From Corynebacterium pseudodiphtheriticum DSM 44287 (GTDB lineage Bacteria > Actinomycetota > Actinomycetes > Mycobacteriales > Mycobacteriaceae): a DNA stretch of 64,000 bases. Under the pieces are notes generated by a model that was not told where the DNA came from, searched no databases, and saw only the letters and a program-made list of their open reading frames with translations. The stretch covers positions 62,001-126,000 of the forward strand of contig NZ_JIAH01000005.1 of the NCBI RefSeq assembly GCF_000688415.1, written 5' to 3'. Within the stretch, counting starts at the first letter, position 1, and each line of letters starts with the position of its first letter. This document shows positions 56,927 through 64,000 of the stretch, piece after piece. Both the position numbers and the translations under genes were made by a program.

Positions 56927-58141
56927 ATGTCCGTTGCACCGCACATAGTCGAGACAATCCAGCGTCGGGTTGCTACCGAACCCAGTCTTGTCGACGACCC
57001 TGCCCAGCTAGCCCGCTTGATCCGTAAAGAATCGGGAGTGATAAGCGATTTCGACGTATTAGAAATTCTCCGGAAACTGAAAAATGACACCGTCGGCATC
57101 GGAGTTTTGGAACCTTTATTATCGCTAGCTGGAGTGACCGACATTGTTGTGAATGGTCCCGAATCCGTATTTTTTGATCGAGGCGACGGTCTAGAAAAAG
57201 CCGAAATTGAGTTTTGCGATGATGAAGAAGTCCGAAGACTAGCAGTACGATTGGCTAGCTTATGTGGTCGGCGATTGGATGATGCCCAACCGTGTGTGGA
57301 TGGCAGGATTCGTCGGGAAGAAGGTATCGCGCTGCGATTTCATGCAGTGCTGAGCCCACCAGCGCAACAAGGCACTTGTATTAGTTTGCGAGTTTTGCGT
57401 TCGCATTCTGCAAGCTTGGACTCGTTATTTCAGCACGGCAGCTTGGATGAATATTCCAGACAGTATCTGCGTGAGGTTATTGCACAGCGTCGTTCTTTTC
57501 TTATCGTTGGTGGAACCGGTAGCGGGAAAACTACCTTGCTTTCTGCTTTGCTCAGCGAAATTGCCCCGCAACAGCGTCTGGTTTGCATTGAAGATACCCC
57601 AGAACTGACTCCCAACCATCCGCACGTGGTCAACCTGACTGCACGAGGTGCTAATAGCGAAGGGGGTGGTGCGATCAGCATTTCTGACCTGTTGAAACAG
57701 GCTCTGCGTATGCGGCCAGATCGAATTATCGTTGGCGAAATTCGTGGGGCTGAGGTCGTAGATTTGTTGGCTGCGCTGAATACTGGCCACGACGGTGGCG
57801 GTGGAACTTTACACGCTAACCGGCTCACAGAAGTGCCTGCACGACTGGAAGCACTGGGCGCTCTTGGTGGGTTAGAACGTATGGCTTTGCATTCGCAGCT
57901 CACTGCTGCCGTGGAAGTGGTGCTGGTGATGCAGCGCCGCCCTGATGGAACCCGCCGGCTAGCGCAGATTGGTCAATTGCAGGCAGATCCTTTACGGATC
58001 GAGACTATCTGGGAATACGGCGACAACGATTCGAACAGCAACGATTCGGATAACGATGATAAGCACGATGATCATCTGCAGGACGCCGATCCGTGTGGCG
58101 TGGATACTCATGACAGTATTTCTGCTGAGGTGCCAGCATGA
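56927..58141 (+). CDS. TadA/CpaF secretion ATPase
   Basis: The 404-residue hexameric ATPase of the Tad pilus/secretion system has Walker A VGGTGSGKTTLL (Lys201), the Asp box region LVCIEDTPEL, Walker B LRMRPDRIIVGEIRGAEVVD and the His box GGGTLHANRLTE. The last 38 residues are extraordinary: an Asp/Asn/Ser/His-rich tail (GDNDSNSNDSDNDDKHDD) not seen in homologues I know. tadB starts four bases before its stop. Confidence 0.93.
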   Translation: MSVAPHIVETIQRRVATEPSLVDDPAQLARLIRKESGVISDFDVLEILRKLKNDTVGIGVLEPLLSLAGVTDIVVNGPESVFFDRGDGLEKAEIEFCDDEEVRRLAVRLASLCGRRLDDAQPCVDGRIRREEGIALRFHAVLSPPAQQGTCISLRVLRSHSASLDSLFQHGSLDEYSRQYLREVIAQRRSFLIVGGTGSGKTTLLSALLSEIAPQQRLVCIEDTPELTPNHPHVVNLTARGANSEGGGAISISDLLKQALRMRPDRIIVGEIRGAEVVDLLAALNTGHDGGGGTLHANRLTEVPARLEALGALGGLERMALHSQLTAAVEVVLVMQRRPDGTRRLAQIGQLQADPLRIETIWEYGDNDSNSNDSDNDDKHDDHLQDADPCGVDTHDSISAEVPA

Positions 58142-58938
58142 GCGCAGCAATAATAGTGCTCGCAGTAGCGGTGGCCTTGCATCCTGGTTCGGCAAGTGCG
58201 CGCATCGGTACGACATCCACAGCGCTGGTTTCGAAAGAATTTTTGCTAATGATCGCTGTGGTTTTCCTGGTAGTGACCGTGCTTATGGCAGTTGGCACCA
58301 TAGCATTGGCGCTTGCCGGTGCGATGGCAGCGGCAACGGTGATCATCACTATGCGACAGCACATGCGTCGACGCCGGATTATCGCTGATACCAAGTCATT
58401 GGGGGCCTATATTGGCCAATTGGCAGCAGATATTGATTCTGGAGCACACCACTTTCACGCAGTGGAAACCGCAGCGTCCCAGCTACCGGAAGATGCCTCC
58501 CCACGAGTACGCACGGTGGCAGAATCTGCAGCCGCGCAAGCCAGATTTGGCCACAGCCCGGCGCATGCTTTCGCCCAGCACAGTTCTTCTGAATTACCGC
58601 AATTACAGAGGTTATCGGTGTTGTGGCACGCGGCAGGACGTCACGGCATCGCACTGTCCGGGTTATTAGATTCTGTGCATCGAAGTATCGATGGTGCCAA
58701 CCGGCATCGCAGCGCTACTGAGGCGAGTCTGCAAGGACCACAGGCGACAGCGGTAATTCTCACGTGCTTGCCACTGGCAGGAATCCTCATGGGAATCGCC
58801 ATGGGTGCAGCCCCACTAAGGTTCTTGCTTACGACGAACTTAGGCGGTATTGCCCTGGTTACTGGTGTCGGATTGGCTTGCACAGGATTCGTTTGGTCTC
58901 GGAAAATTACCGCGAAAGCGGTGGGGGAGACGTCATGA
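58138..58938 (+). CDS. TadB-like type II secretion F-domain protein
   Basis: The 266-residue inner-membrane protein has an N-terminal span pair and a GspF-type cytoplasmic region (KSLGAYIGQLAADIDSGAHH, LPQLQRLSVLWHAAGRHGIA), then two C-terminal spans. It serves as the platform for pilus or substrate export with TadC. ATGA overlaps at both ends couple it to tadA and tadC. It is shorter than typical TadB. Confidence 0.88.
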   Translation: MSAAIIVLAVAVALHPGSASARIGTTSTALVSKEFLLMIAVVFLVVTVLMAVGTIALALAGAMAAATVIITMRQHMRRRRIIADTKSLGAYIGQLAADIDSGAHHFHAVETAASQLPEDASPRVRTVAESAAAQARFGHSPAHAFAQHSSSELPQLQRLSVLWHAAGRHGIALSGLLDSVHRSIDGANRHRSATEASLQGPQATAVILTCLPLAGILMGIAMGAAPLRFLLTTNLGGIALVTGVGLACTGFVWSRKITAKAVGETS

Positions 58939-59519
58939 CGGAGCCCGTAATCCTCGCTACAGCGCTCGTCATTCTGGCTACAGCCTTGTGCATTCCCGCT
59001 GCGCCTGTCACCGGCAGAGTGGGATGTGGGACAAGCACAACGAAAAACCCGCGAGAGCCACCGAAAAAACTGCACCCTATGCACATCGCTGCTGATATCG
59101 AACTGTTTGCGGCCTGCGTGGAATCCGGGTTAGCGCTGCATATTGCTACCAGTGTGGTAGCAGAAGCTGCAGCCAATGATACTGCGCCGGTATGGCAGGC
59201 AGTCAGCCAGCTGGAAGCCGTGGGCATTGCTGACCGCGAAGCTTTTCGTGGGATGCGTGCGCATGAGGGGTTCGCAGATCTGGCGGCGATTATTGAATCA
59301 GCTCGGCATTCCGGGGCGCGTATCGCGCCACGTTGTCGTGAATTAGCTGCCAACTTGCGTGCGGATGCCACAGATCATGCCCGGGCAGCTGCAGAACGTG
59401 CAGGGGTGTTAATTGCTTTGCCTCTCGCGGTGTGCTTTTTGCCCGCGTTCATTGTCCTTGGCCTGGCCCCAGTCGTTATCAGCTTGGCAACAGACCTGCT
59501 CGCCACCACACCGGGGTGA
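58935..59519 (+). CDS. TadC-like type II secretion F-domain protein
   Basis: The product is about 194 residues, from the ATG at 58935 overlapping the tadB stop. One N-terminal span (about 5-24), a Cys/Thr-rich loop, a helical GspF-like region (HIAADIELFAACVESGLALH, RELAANLRADATDHARAAAE) and two C-terminal spans. Reduced in length as in other actinobacterial members. Confidence 0.85.
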   Translation: MTEPVILATALVILATALCIPAAPVTGRVGCGTSTTKNPREPPKKLHPMHIAADIELFAACVESGLALHIATSVVAEAAANDTAPVWQAVSQLEAVGIADREAFRGMRAHEGFADLAAIIESARHSGARIAPRCRELAANLRADATDHARAAAERAGVLIALPLAVCFLPAFIVLGLAPVVISLATDLLATTPG

Positions 59520-59569
59520 AGCAAAAGACCATTTCAGAAGACCATTTCATCTGACTCAAAGGAGACAAA

Positions 59570-59878
59570 ATGACTACACCATTTCGGACTTCCCACACGA
59601 AACAACCAGATAACATTCTCGATGCCACACCGCAGCCTAACCAAGGCGCTCAGTGTGCTGGAAACGACGATCTCGCAGCACACACGACGACACGGAAAAC
59701 GAAGGGCGGAGTGCGAATGCTCGTCGACGATTCCGGCATGAGCACGATTGAATACGCCATGGGATCGTTAGCTGCTGCCGCACTGGCTGCGGCACTGTAC
59801 CTTGTGGTCAGCAGTGGGGGAGTGACTGATGCAATCGAATCGATTATTACTGATGCGCTGTCTGATACCCCGTCCTAA
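59570..59878 (+). CDS. DUF4244, Flp-pilin-like small protein
   Basis: The 102-residue protein has a polar N-terminus and MSTIEYAMGSLAAAALAAAL, a type IVb/Flp pilin core where the Glu after the small residue-Met/Ser step is diagnostic. It is probably the structural subunit of the Tad-like apparatus. No prepilin peptidase is in the window, so its processing is open. AAAGGAG precedes the ATG. Confidence 0.87.
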   Translation: MTTPFRTSHTKQPDNILDATPQPNQGAQCAGNDDLAAHTTTRKTKGGVRMLVDDSGMSTIEYAMGSLAAAALAAALYLVVSSGGVTDAIESIITDALSDTPS

Positions 59879-60209
59879 TCCGAGACAACGCGCAGGCTGG
59901 CCGCAGGCAGGGCCTTTCGGCAATGACCGTGGTTCGGTCACCATCGAAGCCGCGTTTGCATTGGCCACGCTGGTGATTGTGACAGCACTAATCATTGGAG
60001 CGATTGCAACGGTCAGTGCACACATCTCGGCACTGGATACAGCAAGCGCGGCTGCTCGTGCGCACGCGATTGGGGTGGATTACCAACCGTCAGGAAATGC
60101 ACAGATCAGTGTGCAGGAATCAGCCGGGTTGGTGACAGTAACTGCGGAGGTTCCCGCGGTATTCGGAACTCGCAGCGCTAGCGCAATATACCCTGTGGAG
60201 ACGCGATGA
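59853..60209 (+). CDS. TadE-like protein
   Basis: The product is about 118 residues. It has DRGSVTIEAAFALATLVIVT, the minor-pilin-like hydrophobic core with Glu, and a small extracytoplasmic domain. I start at the ATG at 59853, inside the end of the DUF4244 gene (26-bp overlap, different frame). ATGA overlap with the next gene. Confidence 0.82.
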   Translation: MRCLIPRPNPRQRAGWPQAGPFGNDRGSVTIEAAFALATLVIVTALIIGAIATVSAHISALDTASAAARAHAIGVDYQPSGNAQISVQESAGLVTVTAEVPAVFGTRSASAIYPVETR

Positions 60210-60580
60210 CGATGCACAACCACGGTGACAGCAGCCTTTATCGCCGGTTCCGGCATGCTCGCGATGATGATGGTTATGCGACCGTAGCAGCCATCGGAAT
60301 CATTCTGGCCATTGCGGCCGTGGCCTTGGCACTGGTTGGCGTGGCAAGCCATGTCGTCGCACGGCACCAAGCCCAATTGGCGGCGGATATGGCGGCGGTT
60401 GCTGCAGCCGAAGGTTTGTCACGAGGTGATCTGCCGTGCCCTGTTGCACAACGCATCGCAGGGCTAAACCATGCCAGTGTGGTTTCTTGTCGGACAGATA
60501 ACCGCGATGTGCTCTTAGAAGTTACCGCAGGCGTATCCGTCACGAGTGCGCATGCGAAAGCGCGTGCCGGGCCTGTCTAA
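60206..60580 (+). CDS. Helicase/secretion neighbourhood TadE/TadG-like protein
   Basis: The 124-residue protein (Rv3654c type) has DDGYATVAAIGIILAIAAVA, a single span resembling TadE/TadG, followed by AAEGLSRGDLPCPVAQRIA and a Cys pair (LPC, VSC) that could form a disulfide outside. It is the last gene of the Tad-like operon and converges with the helicase gene across 33 bp. Confidence 0.83.
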   Translation: MTMHNHGDSSLYRRFRHARDDDGYATVAAIGIILAIAAVALALVGVASHVVARHQAQLAADMAAVAAAEGLSRGDLPCPVAQRIAGLNHASVVSCRTDNRDVLLEVTAGVSVTSAHAKARAGPV

Positions 60581-60613
60581 TATCGGGTAATGCAGTGCAA
60601 ATTGCGAGTTAAG

Positions 60614-62998
60614 TTAACTGGCTGCACTGGCATCCAGGGAAATGAGCAGTGCATCCAGCACCTTGATAGCACCGGCTTTGTTGAGCGGCTCATTACCGTT
60701 ACCGCATTTCGGTGATTGCACGCAGGAGGGACAGCCGTGGGCACAAGTGCACGCGGATACCGCTTGCAAGGTAGCGGCAATCCAGTTGCGGAAGCGGCGA
60801 AACCCCTCCTCGGCAAAGCCCGCTCCGCCTGGATAGCCGTCGTAGACGAACACCGTTGGTAACTGGGTATCAACATGCAATGCAGTGGAAACACCGCCAA
60901 TATCCCAGCGGTCGCACGTGGCCAGCAGCGGTAACAAACCAATAGCGGCATGCTCGGCAGCATGCAAGCTACCAGGAATATCGGCTTCTTCCACCCCGGC
61001 GGCAGCCAAAGCTCGTGGGCTAATGGTGTAAGCCGCTGCCTGCGTAAATAGGCGTTGTCGCGGCAAATCTAAAGGTACTTGTTCTGCGATGGAACCATCA
61101 GGAAGCCGCACCATAAAGCCGGTGACTTGGTCAATGACCTCCACATCCACCAATGCGACTGAAACATCAGGAGACAATTGTCGTACATGATCATTGGGCG
61201 GACTGGAGACAATACGGATTTGGGTATCGGAGAGTGCTTGCGTGGAATAATCAGGTTGCTCTGGACGGGCAACAGCGATGTAATCGTCGAAATCCAAATC
61301 GTCGATAAGAAAACTTTCCCCTTGGTGCAAATACACCGCGCCGGGATGCAGCTGGCTGGCAGCGCGTGCGGAATCCACTGTGCCCAACAACCGTCCGTCA
61401 GACGAATCCACAATCATGACTTGTTGGCCGGAACCACCTCTGATATCGACAGCCGAGTGTGCAGTATCAGGGCGCAATCGGCCTTCCGGAAGCGGCGCGG
61501 CAAACCAACCTTGTGCCCGCGCTCGCAAAAAACCGCTGTCCGTTAAACGCCGTACGACATCATGGGCTTGCCACTGTTCAATATCGAAGGCGGAAAGAGG
61601 CTTTTCCACGGCCGCGCAATAAACGTGACCTTCCAGGACATAGGGATTTGTTGGATTAAATACGCTGGCCTCAATTGGACGTTCCAAAAGTGCTGCTGGG
61701 TGATGAACCAGATAGGTATCCATCGGGTCATCGCGGGCAACGAGCACAACTAAGGAACCTTGCCCCCGGCGCCCAGCCCGGCCTGCCTGCTGCCAGAAAG
61801 AGGCCACAGTGCCGGGAAAACCAGCCCCAATTACCGCATCAAGCCCGCCTACATCAATGCCTAGTTCGAGAGCAGATGTTGTAGCCACGCCCAACAACTG
61901 GCCGTTGTCTAAATCGTGTTCCAATTTTCGCCGATCCTCGGCTAAATAACCGGCGCGATAAGAAGCGATTCGGGCGGCGAAGTCCATGCGACCACGTGCA
62001 CTGAGTTCTTCAGCACAACGCAAAGCGGTGGTTTCTGCTTGTCTTCGAGAACGCACAAACGTCAATGTGCGGGCACCCGCGGCGACCAAATGCGCCATGA
62101 TCGCCGCGGCCTCCGTCGAAGCGGCGCGCCGGACCGGTGCGCCATTCTGGCCCGAGATATCGTCGCGGAAACCCGGTTCCCATAAAGCCACTGTGCGCGT
62201 TCCCTGCGGGGAACCGTCGTCCGTAACCCCCTGCATAGCCCGCCCGGTGAGACGCTGAGCCTGGGCGACTGGATCTGCTGAGGTTGCGGAAGCACAGATA
62301 ATCGTCGGTTCTGAACCGTAGTGGGCGCATAACCGCAGAAGTCGGCGAAGCACCAAGGCGACGTGGGAGCCAAACACTCCGCGATAGGTATGGCATTCGT
62401 CAATGATGATGAATTCTAAATGTCGTAACACCCGCGCCCAGCGTTGGTGAGCACCCAACAAGGAAGCATGCACCATATCCGGATTGGAAAAGATAAAACG
62501 CGAAGACTCACGGATTCCCGCCCTGGATTCCGTGGGGGTGTCGCCGTCATACGGCGCTGGGGTGATTGTCGATAAATACGGCAAGCCCTCCGCCGCTGCA
62601 CGAAGTAAACGTTGGATCGACAACAGCTGATCTGACCCCAGCGCCTTTGTTGGGGTCAGATACAGTGCGCATGCTGTGCGGTCGGTGCCTAAACGAGAAA
62701 GCACCGGAAGCTGGTAACCGAGTGATTTTCCCGAGGACGTGCCCGTGGCAATCACTGTATTTTGCTTGGAGTGAATGGCCTCAGCGGCTTCCGCCTGGTG
62801 GCTAAATAATCGCGTAACACCCTGATCCTCGAGTGCCGTGCGCAATGCCGGGCTGACCCAATCCGGCCATTCCGCATAGCGGGCAGTTCGCGCCGGGATC
62901 ACACGCTGGTGGGTCAGGGTGGAATTGGGGAATACGGATACGAGTTCGTCGAGAAGCTCTCGACCAAAAGTTGTATCCGGCTGCTCAAAAGCGCCCAT
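60614..62998 (-). CDS. DECH-box helicase with C-terminal DUF1998
   Basis: The 794-residue helicase has Walker A in VIATGTSSGKSLGYQ, motif II IIDECHTYRG (DECH), motif VI QQAGRAGRRGQGSL, and DUF1998 with a four-Cys cluster in CTCAHGCPSCVQSPKCGNG (about 735-753). MrfA of B. subtilis, of the same family, repairs mitomycin lesions. The conserved pairing with Tad genes in actinobacteria is known but unexplained. The start MGAFEQPDTTF at 62998 fits the family. Confidence 0.92.
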   Translation of the reverse strand: MGAFEQPDTTFGRELLDELVSVFPNSTLTHQRVIPARTARYAEWPDWVSPALRTALEDQGVTRLFSHQAEAAEAIHSKQNTVIATGTSSGKSLGYQLPVLSRLGTDRTACALYLTPTKALGSDQLLSIQRLLRAAAEGLPYLSTITPAPYDGDTPTESRAGIRESSRFIFSNPDMVHASLLGAHQRWARVLRHLEFIIIDECHTYRGVFGSHVALVLRRLLRLCAHYGSEPTIICASATSADPVAQAQRLTGRAMQGVTDDGSPQGTRTVALWEPGFRDDISGQNGAPVRRAASTEAAAIMAHLVAAGARTLTFVRSRRQAETTALRCAEELSARGRMDFAARIASYRAGYLAEDRRKLEHDLDNGQLLGVATTSALELGIDVGGLDAVIGAGFPGTVASFWQQAGRAGRRGQGSLVVLVARDDPMDTYLVHHPAALLERPIEASVFNPTNPYVLEGHVYCAAVEKPLSAFDIEQWQAHDVVRRLTDSGFLRARAQGWFAAPLPEGRLRPDTAHSAVDIRGGSGQQVMIVDSSDGRLLGTVDSARAASQLHPGAVYLHQGESFLIDDLDFDDYIAVARPEQPDYSTQALSDTQIRIVSSPPNDHVRQLSPDVSVALVDVEVIDQVTGFMVRLPDGSIAEQVPLDLPRQRLFTQAAAYTISPRALAAAGVEEADIPGSLHAAEHAAIGLLPLLATCDRWDIGGVSTALHVDTQLPTVFVYDGYPGGAGFAEEGFRRFRNWIAATLQAVSACTCAHGCPSCVQSPKCGNGNEPLNKAGAIKVLDALLISLDASAAS

Positions 62999-63184
62999 TT
63001 CTACCCCCTTGTGGGTGTGCTTGACGGGGTTTTCTTGAATATATTTCTTAAGAGTATCTTCTGCGCCGAATTCGTGCGAGACTAATTCCTGAACGCGGTT
63101 TCTAGGTTAGTTCGAGAAGTGCTCGCAGCAAGGTTAGATTCGCGGACACTTTGCAGATCCGTCGCCAAAAGAAAAGGTTTTAAC

Positions 63185-63388
63185 ATGGCAAAAGGAACCG
63201 TTAAATGGTTTAACGCTGAAAAAGGTTTCGGCTTCATCGCTCCGGAAGATGGCTCGAAGGATGTCTTCGTGCACTACTCCGAGATTCAGGGCAACGGATT
63301 CCGTAGCCTGGAAGAAAACCAGCAGGTTGAATTTGAAGTCGGCGAAGGCGCTAAGGGCCCACAGGCTCAGCAGGTTGTAGCCCTCTAA
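63185..63388 (+). CDS. cspA: Cold shock protein CspA
   Basis: The 67-residue OB-fold RNA chaperone has RNP1 KGFGFIAP and RNP2 VFVHYSEI. The full sequence is standard for actinobacterial CspA. The 5' gap to the helicase start is 186 bp, leaving a long leader possible as in cold-shock genes. A terminator at 63490 separates it from topA. Confidence 0.97.
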   Translation: MAKGTVKWFNAEKGFGFIAPEDGSKDVFVHYSEIQGNGFRSLEENQQVEFEVGEGAKGPQAQQVVAL

Positions 63389-63489
63389 TTTGGGTGGCCT
63401 GTAAGGTCACGCAAACACCGGGAAAATAACGTCGGGATTCTCCGGCATGTAGCCTCGGTAAATCTTGCCGAATAAGCAAGAAAAACATC

Positions 63490-63522
63490 ACCCAGCATTG
63501 CCATAAGGCATGCTGGGTTTTT
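63490..63522 (+). terminator. Intrinsic terminator after cspA
   Basis: ACCCAGCATTGCC pairs with GGCATGCTGGGT (one bulged T), loop ATAA, then TTTTT. Confidence 0.88.
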
Positions 63523-63614
63523 GCTTTAGTGTAGAAGCACCATATATTACTGTGTAAACGAAGTAGCGCACTAGTACTCCGCACGCTAATTAAGCACGAA
63601 AGAGACGTGATCCC

Positions 63615-64000
63615 GTGGCAGGCAAGACGCTCGTTATCGTCGAGTCACAAACCAAAGCAAAAAAGATCCAACCCTACTTAGGTAACGACTACCTGGTCGA
63701 AGCCTCCGTGGGGCACATTCGTGATCTGCCACGCGGAGCCGCTGATGTTCCCGCGAAATACAAGAAAGAGCCGTGGGCGCGTTTGGGTGTCGACACGGAC
63801 AATGGCTTTGGTGCGTTGTACGTGGTCAGTCCGGATAAGAAGAAAAAAGTTACGGACTTAAGAGCTAAGCTCAAGGATTGCTCCGAGCTTTATCTGGCAA
63901 CGGACCCGGACCGTGAAGGTGAAGCTATCGCGTGGCATCTGTTAGAAGTGCTGAAGCCAAAAGTGCCGGTACGCCGGATGGTCTTCAACGAGATCACCAA
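63615..64000 (+). CDS. topA: DNA topoisomerase I, N-terminal part
   Basis: The gene runs off the right edge. The GTG start reads [20 protein letters not shown], the TOPRIM start with its Glu, then [14 protein letters not shown] and [16 protein letters not shown] (Asp-x-Asp-x-Glu metal site). About 128 residues are visible. The position after cspA matches C. glutamicum. Confidence 0.96.
   Translation, partial: MAGKTLVIVESQTKAKKIQPYLGNDYLVEASVGHIRDLPRGAADVPAKYKKEPWARLGVDTDNGFGALYVVSPDKKKKVTDLRAKLKDCSELYLATDPDREGEAIAWHLLEVLKPKVPVRRMVFNEIT

Overview
The window is chromosomal DNA of a Corynebacterium species. The evidence is a dense set of genus-typical loci in known order: trmB/pckG, ffs, aspT-dnaX-ybaB-recR, gatD-murT-dnaQ-like-leuA, lysC-asd, sigC/katA, pbp1a/whcA, glxR, marP, a Tad-like cluster, cspA and topA. 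The LysC length (421 residues) with an internal 172-residue beta start, and the LeuA N-terminus, match the C. glutamicum arrangement. I cannot name the species.

Layout. 1-10.2 kb: end of a NYN-domain gene, trmB, divergent pckG with a strong terminator, two small membrane-protein genes separated by an IS remnant, a methyltransferase/glycosyltransferase pair, a siderophore-interacting protein, a seven-copy heptanucleotide repeat and a YibE/F membrane protein. 10.2-16.7 kb is the accessory, decaying part: SRP RNA, an unknown membrane protein, two pseudogenes (glutamine amidotransferase fragment and a multiply broken lysyl-tRNA synthetase), an nsrR-hmp nitric-oxide unit with a 35-bp palindromic operator, a broken IS110 transposase, a two-gene micro-operon (37-residue exported-looking peptide plus an 84-residue protein) and several dispersed or inverted repeats. 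16.7-19.6 kb: an ABC importer with a Tat-type lipoprotein of the NrtA/CmpA kind.

19.7-34.9 kb: conserved housekeeping genes for aspartate metabolism, DNA polymerase clamp loader and recombination, peptidoglycan amidation (GatD/MurT), and the leucine and aspartate-family pathways. leuA has a 16-residue leader peptide with three consecutive leucine codons, which indicates attenuation. lysC carries the internal start of its beta subunit. 35-49 kb: a YkvI-type transporter, sigC, catalase, a heptad-rich membrane protein, a secreted collagen-like protein, tRNA-Pro, a bifunctional PBP, whcA, DUF4177, RidA and a metallo-beta-lactamase-fold hydrolase. 49-55 kb: glxR followed by the TlpA-NUDIX-MarP-hydrolase-holin-HAD block; no nth gene lies in the gap after glxR where related genomes carry it. 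55.6-63 kb: the actinobacterial helicase/secretion neighbourhood (CpaE-like, TadA, TadB, TadC, DUF4244 pilin-like, TadE-like, TadE/TadG-like, DECH helicase), then cspA and the start of topA.

Regulation visible in the sequence: an NsrR-type operator, a DtxR-like box in front of the second siderophore-interacting protein, a 9-6-9 inverted repeat in front of pckG, the leucine leader, and seven intrinsic terminators. No CRISPR array, intact IS, prophage or replication origin was seen.
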